NCBI GenBank assembly: GCA_021413885.1
Contig: JAIOPM010000041.1
Span: 1-35,968 of the forward strand
DNA from: Planctomycetota bacterium
GTDB lineage: Bacteria; Planctomycetota; UBA1135; GCA-002686595
Direction of reading: 5' to 3'
DNA: 35,968 bases
The notes under the pieces were generated by a model. It made no database searches. It worked only from the letters and a program-made list of their open reading frames with translations, and was not told where the DNA came from. Shown one piece after another: positions 1 to 8,107 of the stretch. A program made the translations under genes and the position numbers. The number at the start of each line of letters is the position of its first letter. Within the stretch, counting starts at the first letter, position 1.

Positions 1-497
1 CGTCCGCGCGCGGCGACGCGCTCGACCCACTTGCCGTTCTGGAAGCGCGCGTCGTCCGCCGTGCGCACCATCGTCGCGAGGCCGTAGATCGACGCCCACA
101 GCGTGTCGTTGTCCCAATCGCTCGGGCGCTTCGGGAAACGCGCGGTCACCAACCATTCGAGCGCGCGGTCGAGCGTCGCGCGGCGCTCCGGAGTCTCGGG
201 CGCGACCAGGAACGCGTACGCGGCGAGCGAGACGCCCGCGTATTGCCACGCGTAGTAGCTCTCGAGCGCGTAGTGCGAATCGAGTTGCCCCTCGATCGTG
301 CCGGTGCCGAAGCTGCCGTCCTTGTTCTGCGTGCGGATCAAGAACGACAGCGCCTTGTCGAGCGCGACGCGCGCTTGCGCGACGGTCAGCGTCTCCGGGA
401 CTTCCGAGGCCGCGGGAACGGGCGCGGCGGTCGCCGGAACCTGTGCGCGCACAGGCCCGACGAAGAGCGCGAGCCCGAGGATCGCCGCGCGGAACAT
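1..497 (-). CDS. Secreted prenyltransferase/squalene-oxidase-repeat (alpha/alpha toroid) protein, partial
   Basis: The gene runs off the left edge of the window, leaving 165 codons of the N-terminus. The start is ATG at 497-495, whose A is shared with the TGA of the upstream lipoprotein gene, so the two are probably translationally coupled. A signal peptide is visible (MFRAAILGLALFVGPVRAQ, cleavage near Ala-Gln). The mature part has a helix followed by the motif QNKDGSFG at about residues 57-64. This is a typical QW-like repeat of the terpenoid-cyclase/prenyltransferase alpha-alpha toroid. Further residues (ALESYYAWQYAGVSLAAYAF, then WDNDTLWASIYGLATM) also fit such repeats. Many planctomycete secreted proteins carry this fold without any known cyclase activity. 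The catalytic part lies outside the window, so no reaction is assigned. An export role beside the lipoprotein is inferred from the overlap. Confidence 0.75.
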   Translation of the reverse strand, partial: MFRAAILGLALFVGPVRAQVPATAAPVPAASEVPETLTVAQARVALDKALSFLIRTQNKDGSFGTGTIEGQLDSHYALESYYAWQYAGVSLAAYAFLVAPETPERRATLDRALEWLVTARFPKRPSDWDNDTLWASIYGLATMVRTADDARFQNGKWVERVAARG

Positions 498-1303
498 CAC
501 TTCTTCTCGACGTCCTTGGCCGCGTCCTTCGCCGATTCCTTCGCGGCGTCCTTCTCGAGCTTCGTGATCTTGTGCTCGGCCTCGAAGAGGTTCTTCTTGA
601 TCTCGAGCTCGGCCTTGCGCAGATCAGCCTCGGCCTTCTTCAGACCTTCGTCGGCCTTGCGCAGTTCCTCTTCCTTCTCGAAGAGGTCCTTCGGCACGTC
701 GAAGTTGACGACCTCGGCGTACTTGGTCTCCGCCATCGCGAGCTCGCGCTCCATGAACTCGAGGTCCTTGGTCTCGCGCTTGACGACGATCTCGCTGGTC
801 GACTTCGCGAAGTCGTCGACCTTGTACATCGCGAGGATCTCCTGGAGCTCGAGGCGCTTCAGCTCGACACCGAACTTCTGGCGCTCGACATCGAGCGCGC
901 CGTCCTTGAGACGCAGCGGCGTCTCGAGGTTCTTGAAGTGATCGAGCGCCTTCTGCGCTTCGCCGAATTCACGTTGCGCGCGCGCGACGGCGTTCGCCGC
1001 TTCGGTGCGATCGGTCTCGGACGACAGGCGCGCGATCTCGAGCTCCATGCGCGCGACGGCGAGTTCGTCCGCCTTGTCCGCGGCCTCGTCTTCCTTCCCG
1101 CCCTTGCCGTCGGCTTCGGCCTTGCCCTTGCCGTCTTCTTCGCCCTGGGTCTCGTCGTCGAACGCGATGTGGACGCCGCCGTCGTCGCTGGTCCAAGAAC
1201 CGTCTTCGCCGCGATGACCGTCGGCGACGAAGATGCACGAGGAGAGCGACGGAACGAGGAGCGCGGTGACGAACGCCGAACGGCGCGCGAAGGTTGCGAA
1301 CAT
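497..1303 (-). CDS. Coiled-coil lipoprotein, function unknown
   Basis: This is a 268-residue protein. The N-terminus is a lipoprotein signal with lipobox LSSC, placing the lipidated cysteine at residue 23. An acidic, low-complexity stretch follows (about 28-75, rich in Asp, Glu, Gly and Lys). From about residue 75 to the end the protein is almost entirely charged heptad-like helix, for example in EEELRKADEGLKKAEADLRK, and it ends in a Lys/Asp/Ala-rich tail. This predicts a long extracytoplasmic coiled coil anchored to a membrane. No enzymatic motif is visible and I do not recognise a named family. Its stop codon overlaps the start of the downstream toroid-fold secreted protein by one base, so the two probably act together. 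It is divergent from pruA across 185 bp. Confidence 0.8.
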   Translation of the reverse strand: MFATFARRSAFVTALLVPSLSSCIFVADGHRGEDGSWTSDDGGVHIAFDDETQGEEDGKGKAEADGKGGKEDEAADKADELAVARMELEIARLSSETDRTEAANAVARAQREFGEAQKALDHFKNLETPLRLKDGALDVERQKFGVELKRLELQEILAMYKVDDFAKSTSEIVVKRETKDLEFMERELAMAETKYAEVVNFDVPKDLFEKEEELRKADEGLKKAEADLRKAELEIKKNLFEAEHKITKLEKDAAKESAKDAAKDVEKK

Positions 1304-1421
1304 GTGCGGAGTCTTTCTTGGGGGTCGAGTCGCGCGGACCCGTTCCGCGCGCGGACATGATGCGCGAGTCGGGGCGACGACGGAAGAGCCGACGCGTCAA
1401 GGCTCTGTGCCGCTTCGCGCA

Positions 1422-1450
1422 TCGACAGGTTCGAGCGCGTGCGCTAACCT
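1422..1450 (+). promoter_or_regulatory. Putative sigma70-type promoter for pruA
   Basis: A TCGACA hexamer at 1422-1427 is followed after 17 bases by TAACCT at 1445-1450. The implied transcript would begin about 30 bases before the pruA ATG at 1489. The match is by eye only, in high-G+C DNA. Confidence 0.35.
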
Positions 1451-1488
1451 GCGCGATTCCCAAGCGGGCTCTCCGGAGGCTTAGAACC

Positions 1489-3120
1489 ATGACGCACGGC
1501 GCCTTCCACGTTCCGACTCCGATCAACGAACCGGTCAAGGCGTACGCGCCGGGCTCTCCGGAGAAGAAGAGTCTGAAGGCCGAGCTCGCGCGCATGGCGA
1601 GCGAGCAGCTCGACATCCCGCTGATCATCGGCGGCGAGGAGATCCGCACCGGCGACACCGACGTCGTCGCGTGCCCCCACGATCACTCGAAGAAACTCGG
1701 GATCGTGCACCGCGGCAAGAAGGAACACGTCGTCCGCGCGATCGAGGCGGCGGACAAGGCGAAGCTCGAGTGGTCGCGTCTGCCGTGGTCGGAGCGCGCC
1801 GCGATCTTCCTGCGCGTCGGCGAACTGCTCGCAACGACGTGGCGTGACAAGCTCAACGCCTCGACGATGCTCGGCCAATCGAAGACCGTGCACCAAGCCG
1901 AGATCGACGCCGCGTGCGAGGCGATCGACTTCATGCGCTTCAACGTGCACTACGCCGAGCGCTTGTACGGCGAGCAGCCGCAATCCTCGCCGGGCATGTG
2001 GAACCGCATGGAGCACCGGCCGCTCGACGGTTTCGTGCTCGCGATCTCTCCGTTCAATTTCACGTCGATCGCCGCGAACCTCGCGACCGCGCCGGCGATG
2101 GTCGGCAACACCGTCGTGTGGAAACCGGCGTCGACGTCGATCCTCTCGAACTACTGGTTGATGAAGCTCTACCAGGCCGCGGGCTTGCCGGCCGGCGTCA
2201 TCAACTTCATCCCCGCGAGCGGCGCGACCGTCGGCGACACCGCGTTCGCCGATCGGCGCATGGCGGGCGTCCACTTCACGGGCTCGACCGGCGTCTTCAA
2301 CGGCATCTGGTCGACGATCGGCCAGAACGTCGCGCGCTACGGACAGTACCCGCGCTTGGTCGGCGAGACCGGCGGCAAGGACTTCGTCTTCGTCCACGCT
2401 TCCGCCGAACCGCGAGCCGTCGCCGTCGCGCTCGCGCGCGGTTCGTTCGAGTACCAGGGCCAGAAGTGTTCGGCCGCGAGCCGCGCGTACGTGCCGAAAT
2501 CGCTGTGGCCGCAAGTGCGCGACGAGCTCGGCGCGATCCTCGCGCAGATGAAGGTCGGCGATCCGCAGGACTTCACCAACTTCATGGGCGCGGTGATCGA
2601 CAAGAAGTCGTTCACGGGCCTGAAGGGCTTCATCGACGGCGCGCGGAACACGAAGGACGCGCGCGTCGTGTTGGGCGGCGAGTGCGACGACTCGAAGGGC
2701 TGGTTCATCCAACCGACGGTGATCGAAGCGCTCGATCCGCGCTACACGACGATGTGCACTGAACTCTTCGGACCGGTGCTGACGCTGCACGTCTACGACG
2801 ACGCGCGTTATGCCGAGACGCTGGAGCTCTGCGCGACGACGTCCGACTATGCGCTGACCGGCGCGATCTTCGCGAACGATCGCTTCGCGGTGACGCGCGC
2901 GTTCGAGGCGCTGCGCTTCGCCGCCGGCAACTTCTACGTCAACGACAAGCCGACCGGCGCCGTCGTCGGCCAGCAACCCTTCGGCGGCTCGCGCGCGTCG
3001 GGCACCAACGACAAGGCGGGCTCGATCCTCAATCTCCTGCGCTGGATCAGCCCGCGCTCGATCAAGGAGACGTTCGTCCCGCCGACCGACTGGCGCTATC
3101 CGTTCCTGGCGGAGAGTTGA
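1489..3120 (+). CDS. pruA: 1-pyrroline-5-carboxylate dehydrogenase (ALDH4 family)
   Basis: The enzyme oxidises L-glutamate-gamma-semialdehyde (1-pyrroline-5-carboxylate) to glutamate with NAD, the second step of proline breakdown. The open frame extends upstream to 1294. I chose ATG 1489 because GGAGG lies at 1475-1479 and the resulting 543 residues match the stand-alone ALDH4A1-type enzymes. The NAD-binding region contains SPFNFTSIAANLATAPAMVG and VVWKPAS. The catalytic Glu is residue 293 in ETGGKD and the nucleophile is Cys327 in GQKCSAASR. Their 34-residue spacing equals that of human ALDH4A1 (Glu314/Cys348). The C-terminal FGGSRASGTNDKAG motif is typical of the family. No proline dehydrogenase is seen here, so that step must be encoded elsewhere. 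The gene is followed convergently by the HepT remnant. Confidence 0.95.
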   Translation: MTHGAFHVPTPINEPVKAYAPGSPEKKSLKAELARMASEQLDIPLIIGGEEIRTGDTDVVACPHDHSKKLGIVHRGKKEHVVRAIEAADKAKLEWSRLPWSERAAIFLRVGELLATTWRDKLNASTMLGQSKTVHQAEIDAACEAIDFMRFNVHYAERLYGEQPQSSPGMWNRMEHRPLDGFVLAISPFNFTSIAANLATAPAMVGNTVVWKPASTSILSNYWLMKLYQAAGLPAGVINFIPASGATVGDTAFADRRMAGVHFTGSTGVFNGIWSTIGQNVARYGQYPRLVGETGGKDFVFVHASAEPRAVAVALARGSFEYQGQKCSAASRAYVPKSLWPQVRDELGAILAQMKVGDPQDFTNFMGAVIDKKSFTGLKGFIDGARNTKDARVVLGGECDDSKGWFIQPTVIEALDPRYTTMCTELFGPVLTLHVYDDARYAETLELCATTSDYALTGAIFANDRFAVTRAFEALRFAAGNFYVNDKPTGAVVGQQPFGGSRASGTNDKAGSILNLLRWISPRSIKETFVPPTDWRYPFLAES

Positions 3121-3156
3121 CCGATCCGCGGGAGTCGCGGACTGGGTGGCCGAGCC

Positions 3157-3270
3157 CTAACCGGCAGTTTCATCACTCGCGGCATCGCTCACGAGAGCGC
3201 GGAGCTGCGCGACTCGCTCGCACGCGTCGAGCATGTGCCGGAGGCGGACTCGGTCGTTACCCCGCGACAT
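3157..3270 (-). pseudogene. Truncated HepT-type HEPN toxin remnant (N-terminal stump)
   Basis: ATG at 3270-3268 lies inside the end of the MntA-like gene (14-base overlap, the usual arrangement of MntA-HepT operons). It opens a 37-codon frame ending in TAG at 3159-3157. The peptide reads MSRGNDRVRLRHMLDACERV and continues with AQLRALVSDAASDETAG. The segment RVRLRHMLDA is the characteristic first helix of HEPN (DUF86/HepT) proteins, which normally run to about 110-140 residues. The catalytic R-x4-6-H motif, near the C-terminus in intact HepT, is absent. Only 36 bases separate the stop from the end of pruA, so the rest of the gene has been lost. Identification rests on overlap position plus one short motif, so it is good but not certain. 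Confidence 0.65.
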
Positions 3271-3553
3271 ACTGGTCGACCGCTCCGCGCAACACGTCGT
3301 TTCGGAAGTAGTCGCTCAGCGAGCCCGGCGTTTCCAAGTCGACGCGGCGGCCGAACATCCGGGAGAGCTCGTCCTCGATGTCCACGTACCGAAAACCGGG
3401 CGTGCAGTCCGGCTCGAATTCCACGAGGACGTCGACATCGCTCTCCGGGCCGAAGTGGTCGCGCAGCACCGACCCGAACAACGCGAGGCGACGGATGCGG
3501 TTGCGTCGACAGAACTCGACCAAGCGCTCACGATCGACGTGGATTCGAACCAT
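3257..3553 (-). CDS. MntA-like minimal nucleotidyltransferase (type VII antitoxin family)
   Basis: This 98-residue protein belongs to the minimal nucleotidyltransferase (MNT) family. The signature is LALFGSVLRDHF with Gly27-Ser28, followed by SDVDVLVEF, which supplies the metal-binding Asp39 and Asp41. A third acidic residue is probable at Asp72 in RRVDLE. All catalytic positions are intact. In characterised MntA-HepT pairs the nucleotidyltransferase neutralises the HEPN RNase by adding AMP to it. Here the HEPN partner survives only as a stump overlapping the 3' end. The protein could now be a solitary antitoxin able to inactivate related HepT toxins encoded elsewhere, or simply a relic. A TTGACA hexamer occurs upstream on the minus strand (3590-3585), but no convincing -10 follows it. 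Confidence 0.85.
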   Translation of the reverse strand: MVRIHVDRERLVEFCRRNRIRRLALFGSVLRDHFGPESDVDVLVEFEPDCTPGFRYVDIEDELSRMFGRRVDLETPGSLSDYFRNDVLRGAVDQYVAG

Positions 3554-3943
3554 CGCGATAGAAGCTTGCCGCTCACCGGAGAGCTGTCAAGGTCGGCGGA
3601 CGGCGGACAATCGCGGCCGAGCGTGACCGCCGAGCGCGTGACGCGAACCGCTCATCGACGACGAATCTCCGGGCGAGCCGCCGACTCCGTTCTCGGCCGA
3701 CGACCTTTCGGTGGTTGGCGCCGGCGTCATCGGTTCCTCGGCGAGAGTCGAGGCTGAGCCAGCGCACCGACAGCGGCTCCTCCCCCCGCCCTTTTCTTCC
3801 GCCCGGCGCTCCGGCGCAGGTCGGGACATCGACGCTCGCCGGCGAAGTTGCGCCGCGACGGAGTTTTCTCCCTTGGCGGGTTGCCCATCCCCGGCCGCCG
3901 GGAGACTCTTGGGGACTACACGGCCCGAACACGGCAACGCACC
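3554..3943 (+). other. 390-bp divergent intergenic region between the MntA-like gene and aceB
   Basis: I see no coding signal of its own here: short open frames are present but have biased, unfamiliar composition. The plus-strand frame of aceB stays open back to 3848 but lacks family similarity before 3944. The region must hold the aceBA promoter, yet no clear -35/-10 pair stands out. No tRNA-like or strong hairpin structure is seen. Confidence 0.4.
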
Positions 3944-5554
3944 ATGGCCCCCAAGACTCTGGTGAGCTTGCCCCCGGGCGTCGAGATCCGCGGCGCGCTC
4001 GACGGGCGCGCGAGCGAGATCCTGACGTCGGAGGCGCTCGACTTCTTCGTTCGACTCGCGCGCGAGTTCGAGCCGACGCGTCAACGTCTGCTCACTCGGC
4101 GCGTCGAGGTCCAACGAGCGCTCGATCGCGGTGAACGCCCGGACTTCCTCACGGAGACCGCCGCGTTGCGTGCGTCGGATTGGCGCGCGCCGCCGCCGCC
4201 GCAGGACTTGCTCGATCGCCGCGTCGAGATCACCGGTCCCGTCGAGCGCAAGATGATCATCAACGCGCTGAACAGCGGCGCGAACGTGTTCATGGCGGAC
4301 TTCGAGGACTCGAACGCGCCGACCTGGAAGAACCAGCTCGACGGTCAAGTCAACTTGAAGGACGCGGTGCGCCGCACGATCACGTTCGAGAGCCCGCAGA
4401 AGACGTATCGGCTCAACGAGAAGACGGCGACGTTGTTCGTGCGGCCGCGCGGTTGGCATCTCCCCGAGAAACACGTGTGGATCGACGGCCGTCCGGTCTC
4501 GGGCGCGCTCTTCGACTTCGCGCTGTTCTTCTTCCACAACGCTCGCGAGCTCGTCGCACGCGGCACCGGCCCCTACTTCTATCTGCCGAAGATGGAGAGC
4601 CACCGCGAAGCGCGCCTGTGGAACGACGTCTTCGTCTTCGCCGAGAGCGAATTCGGTCTGCCGCGCGGCACGCTTCGCGCAACCGTCTTGATCGAGACGA
4701 TCCTCGCCGCGTTCGAGATGGACGAGATCCTCTTCGAGCTGCGCGACCACTCGGTCGGACTCAACTGCGGCCGTTGGGACTACATCTTCTCGTTCATCAA
4801 GAAGTTCCGCGCTCGCGCGGACTGCGTGCTGCCCGACCGCGATCGCGTCGGCATGACGCAACACTTCCTGCGCAGCTACAGCCAACTCCTGATCCAAACT
4901 TGCCACCGCCGCGGCGTCCACGCGATGGGCGGCATGGCCGCGCAGATCCCGATCAAGGACGACGCCGCGAAGAACGAACGCGCGCTCGAGAAAGTGCGCG
5001 CCGACAAGACGCGCGAGGCGAGCGACGGCCACGACGGCACATGGGTCGCGCACCCGGCGCTCGTCGGCCTCGCGAAGCAGATCTTCGACGCACACGTGAA
5101 GGGCCCGAACCAACTCGAGCGGATGCGCGAGGACGTGAAGGTCGACGCGAGCGATCTCCTGCGCGTCCCCGAAGGCGCGATCACGAGCGAAGGCCTCGCG
5201 CATGACGTGCGCGTCGGCGTGCAGTACCTCGCGGCGTGGCTGTCGGGCAACGGCTGCGTGCCGCTCTACGATTTGATGGAAGACGCGGCGACCGCCGAGA
5301 TCTCGCGCGCGCAGGTCTGGCAATGGATTCGCCACGGCGCGCGTCAGGACGACGGCCGCACGATCGAGCGCGCGCTCTTCGCGAGCGTGCTCGACGCCGA
5401 AATGGCGAAACTGAAGGCCGACGGCGCCGAGTCGCGGTTCGCGCCCGGCAAACTCGCGCTCGCCGCCCAATTGTTCAGCGAACTCTCGATCGCCGACGAG
5501 TTCGCGGAGTTCCTGACCCTCTCCGCCTACGACCAACTGATCGCGAACACCTAG
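3944..5554 (+). CDS. aceB: Malate synthase A
   Basis: The enzyme condenses glyoxylate and acetyl-CoA to malate, the second step of the glyoxylate shunt in the cytoplasm. ATG 3944 gives 536 residues, close to the roughly 530 of malate synthase A. An in-frame ATG at 3848 is possible but adds 32 residues with no family likeness. Family signatures include [45 protein letters not shown], the active-site region [47 protein letters not shown], and the C-terminal [18 protein letters not shown] block that holds the general-base aspartate. It lies four bases upstream of aceA, so the two form an operon in the order aceB-aceA. Confidence 0.97.
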   Translation: MAPKTLVSLPPGVEIRGALDGRASEILTSEALDFFVRLAREFEPTRQRLLTRRVEVQRALDRGERPDFLTETAALRASDWRAPPPPQDLLDRRVEITGPVERKMIINALNSGANVFMADFEDSNAPTWKNQLDGQVNLKDAVRRTITFESPQKTYRLNEKTATLFVRPRGWHLPEKHVWIDGRPVSGALFDFALFFFHNARELVARGTGPYFYLPKMESHREARLWNDVFVFAESEFGLPRGTLRATVLIETILAAFEMDEILFELRDHSVGLNCGRWDYIFSFIKKFRARADCVLPDRDRVGMTQHFLRSYSQLLIQTCHRRGVHAMGGMAAQIPIKDDAAKNERALEKVRADKTREASDGHDGTWVAHPALVGLAKQIFDAHVKGPNQLERMREDVKVDASDLLRVPEGAITSEGLAHDVRVGVQYLAAWLSGNGCVPLYDLMEDAATAEISRAQVWQWIRHGARQDDGRTIERALFASVLDAEMAKLKADGAESRFAPGKLALAAQLFSELSIADEFAEFLTLSAYDQLIANT

Positions 5555-5558
5555 ATCC

Positions 5559-6836
5559 ATGCACCCGAAGAACGGCAAGAAGAACGGTCATCAACCCGCC
5601 GCTCGAGTCCCTGAACGCTTCGCGGGGATCGTGCGCGATTACTCGCAAGCAGACGTCGAGCGACTGCGCGGCTCGGTGCACATCGAGTACACGCTCGCGC
5701 GCCTCGGCGCCGAACGCCTCTGGAATCTGCTGCACACCGAGGATTACGTGCACGCGCTCGGTTCGCTGACCGGCAACCAAGCGATGCAGATGGTCAAAGC
5801 CGGATTGAAGGCGATCTACCTCTCGGGTTGGCAAGTCGCCGCCGACGCGAACTTGTCGGGGCACATGTATCCCGATCAGTCGCTCTACCCGGCGAACTCG
5901 GTGCCGCAGGTGGTCAAGCGCATCAACCAGACGCTGCAGCGCGCGGACCAGATCCAACACATGGAACAGTCCGGCGACACGTATTGGTTCGCGCCGATCG
6001 TCGCCGACGCGGAGGCGGGCTTCGGCGGACCGCTCAACGCGTTCGAGCTGATGAAGGGCATGATCGAAGCCGGCGCCGCGGGCGTGCACTTCGAGGACCA
6101 ACTCGCGAGCGAGAAGAAGTGCGGCCACTTGGGCGGCAAGGTGCTCGTCCCGACGCAGTCCTTCATCCGCACGTTGAACGCCGCGCGCCTCGCGGCCGAC
6201 GTGTGCGGCGTGCCGACGCTGCTGGTCGCGCGCACCGACGCCGATGCCGCGACGTTGATCACCTCCGACGTCGACGAACGCGATCGTCCGTTCCTCACCG
6301 GCGAGCGCACGGGTGAAGGCTTCTTCCGCATCCGGCCGGGCCTCGAGACCGCTCTCGCGCGCGGCATCGCGTACGCGCCGTACGCCGATCTCGTGTGGTG
6401 CGAGACCAGCCACCCCGATCTCGCCGAAGCGCGCGAGTTCGCCGAGGGCGTGCACAAGCACTACCCGGGCAAGTTGCTCGCGTACAACTGCTCGCCGTCG
6501 TTCAACTGGAAGAAGAAGCTCGACGACACGACGATCGCCAAGTACCAACGCGAGCTCGGCGCGATGGGCTACAAGTTCCAGTTCGTGACGCTCGCGGGTT
6601 TCCACGCGCTCAACCACTCGATCTTCGAACTCGCGCGCGGCTACCGCGATCACGGCATGGCCGCGTACGTCGAGCTGCAACAAGCCGAGTTCGCCGCCGA
6701 GGCTTTCGGCTACACCGCGACCAAACACCAACGCGAAGTCGGCACCGGCTACTTCGACGCGGTGACCCAAGCGGTGTCGAAGGGCCAGAGCTCGACGACG
6801 GCGCTCGAAGGCTCGACCGAGAAGGCGCAGTTCTAG
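5559..6836 (+). CDS. aceA: Isocitrate lyase
   Basis: The enzyme cleaves isocitrate to glyoxylate and succinate, diverting carbon from the two decarboxylating steps of the TCA cycle. The 425-residue length is normal for the bacterial AceA class. The hallmark KKCGHLGGK is present with catalytic Cys188. Other signatures are [22 protein letters not shown] (Mg-binding aspartates), [19 protein letters not shown] and [13 protein letters not shown]. It starts four bases after the aceB stop, so co-transcription is almost certain. Its TAG stop codon (6834-6836) forms the first bases of a long inverted repeat shared with the convergent gene on the other side. Confidence 0.97.
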   Translation: MHPKNGKKNGHQPAARVPERFAGIVRDYSQADVERLRGSVHIEYTLARLGAERLWNLLHTEDYVHALGSLTGNQAMQMVKAGLKAIYLSGWQVAADANLSGHMYPDQSLYPANSVPQVVKRINQTLQRADQIQHMEQSGDTYWFAPIVADAEAGFGGPLNAFELMKGMIEAGAAGVHFEDQLASEKKCGHLGGKVLVPTQSFIRTLNAARLAADVCGVPTLLVARTDADAATLITSDVDERDRPFLTGERTGEGFFRIRPGLETALARGIAYAPYADLVWCETSHPDLAEAREFAEGVHKHYPGKLLAYNCSPSFNWKKKLDDTTIAKYQRELGAMGYKFQFVTLAGFHALNHSIFELARGYRDHGMAAYVELQQAEFAAEAFGYTATKHQREVGTGYFDAVTQAVSKGQSSTTALEGSTEKAQF

Positions 6837-7009
6837 GAGCGCGTCGAGAAAGTCGCGTCGCGAGGCGAAGCGCGAGCTCGCGCTGCTAGGAGAGCGACGG
6901 GCGGGCGGCGCAGGCGACCTATCAGGTCGCCGAGCACGACCGACCAAGCGCGACGACGCGGCGCGAGCTCGCGCGAAGCCGCAGTAGCGACTTTTTCGAC
7001 GCGCTCCTA
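6834..7009. repeat. Long imperfect inverted repeat between convergent genes
   Basis: The left end (6834-6856) reads TAGGAGCGCGTCGAGAAAGT followed by CGC. The right end (6987-7009) is its reverse complement with one mismatch in 23. The pairing continues imperfectly inward, including the shared GCGCGAGCTCGCGC core, giving arms of about 52 bases (6834-6886 and 6958-7009). In the loop, 6913-6931 forms a separate perfect 8-bp stem (GGCGACCT ATC AGGTCGCC). The outermost TAG on each strand is the stop codon of the flanking gene. It could be a bidirectional terminator, a REP or MITE-like palindromic element, or both. Confidence 0.75.
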
Positions 7010-8107
7010 GCGAGCTGCGGGCGCGAAGAGCAGATCGAGCGTGCGCTCGCCGACGACCTGGGTCGAGGCGAGTTGCCGCCGTCCATCGTGGTCGAGCGCG
7101 ATCTCGTAGCGACCCGGCGCAAGGTCGACGCGATAGCGGCCGTCGGCATCGGTCGTCGTCTTCGCCCACGGCTCGCGATCGTCGAGGCGCAGGAAAGTCA
7201 GACCGACGCCGCCGAGCTCGCGATCCGCGCCGTCGATCACGACGCCGCCGACCGGATGCGTGCGCGGCGCGCGCGCGACGTCGAGCACGAAGAGCCCGCC
7301 GTCGGTGCGCCCCGACGCGGACACGGTGAACTCGACCGCTCCACCGCGTCCGACCAGGCGCACGAAACGCGGTCCCGCGGCGACGATGTCGGCGGCGCCG
7401 CGAGTCGCGAGTTCGAAGCCCGGGTACACGCACGACCCGAACATCGCGTCGCGCCCGCCCGGCGTGTTCGACGTGCGGCGTTCCACACGCGCGTCCTCCT
7501 CGAAGTTGGTCAACGCGACCGTGGCTTCCTCGCCCGCGCCGAGCTCGAGCGAATAGCGCGCGCGATCGCCGTCGTCGAGCAGACAGCCGATGACGCGCTC
7601 GCGAAGCCCGAGCGCGTCGACCGCGCCGAAGCCGCGATGCCAACGCCCCACTCGGAACGTCAAGCGGTAGCGGAACACGTTGCTCGCCGCGCCGAGTTCG
7701 TAGACGTGACGTCCGTCGCGCGCCGCGACGAAGTTGGTGATCACGTGGTACAGCGTGGGACCTGAGCGCTCGCACGCCGCGACCTCGCGGCCGTCGGGAT
7801 CGAGCACGCGCACGCGCGCCGTCGAACGCCAACCGCGCGCGTTGCCGAAACTCGCGAGGTCGAGCGAGCACGTCTCGCCGGCGCGCGCGTCGAACGCGTA
7901 GCGCGCCGTCTGGCCTTCGGCGCCGAAGAGCCCGACGATGCCGCCGTTGCGCGCGAGCTCGCCGTCGCGCGGCGGTTCGACCAGGCCGAGCGGCGGCGGC
8001 GGGACTTCGAGCAAGACGGGCTCGGTGACGAGCTCGGACGAGGACTCGACCGGAAGCGCCGACCGACACGCGGTCAACGCGAACAACACGAACGCCCACG
8101 TCTTCAT
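7007..8107 (-). CDS. Lipoprotein with PPC-like and carboxypeptidase-regulatory-like domains
   Basis: This is a 366-residue protein beginning with a lipoprotein signal (MKTWAFVLFALTAC, lipobox LTAC, Cys14). It starts within the DUF1501 stop codon (ATGA overlap), with CCTCCT at 8113-8118 on the plus strand giving an AGGAGG ribosome site. The middle holds two related all-beta segments. The first runs from about residue 55 (ARYAFDARAGETCSLDLAS). The second contains RARYSLELGAGEEATVALTN. Both resemble bacterial pre-peptidase C-terminal (PPC) domains. The last roughly 75 residues form a carboxypeptidase-regulatory-like beta-sandwich, with GGVVIDGADRELGGVGLTFL and TTTDADGRYRVDLAPGRYEI. No enzyme motif is seen. 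It is probably a surface-exposed binding or structural partner of the DUF1800/DUF1501 pair. Confidence 0.8.
   Translation of the reverse strand: MKTWAFVLFALTACRSALPVESSSELVTEPVLLEVPPPPLGLVEPPRDGELARNGGIVGLFGAEGQTARYAFDARAGETCSLDLASFGNARGWRSTARVRVLDPDGREVAACERSGPTLYHVITNFVAARDGRHVYELGAASNVFRYRLTFRVGRWHRGFGAVDALGLRERVIGCLLDDGDRARYSLELGAGEEATVALTNFEEDARVERRTSNTPGGRDAMFGSCVYPGFELATRGAADIVAAGPRFVRLVGRGGAVEFTVSASGRTDGGLFVLDVARAPRTHPVGGVVIDGADRELGGVGLTFLRLDDREPWAKTTTDADGRYRVDLAPGRYEIALDHDGRRQLASTQVVGERTLDLLFAPAAR

Noticed and set aside
3848..3943. Upstream in-frame ATG for malate synthase
   Set aside because: The extra 32 residues have no likeness to AceB and the ATG at 3944 gives the normal length.
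3587..5578. 663-codon minus-strand frame opposite aceB
   Set aside because: Antisense shadow: aceB on the plus strand has all malate synthase motifs.
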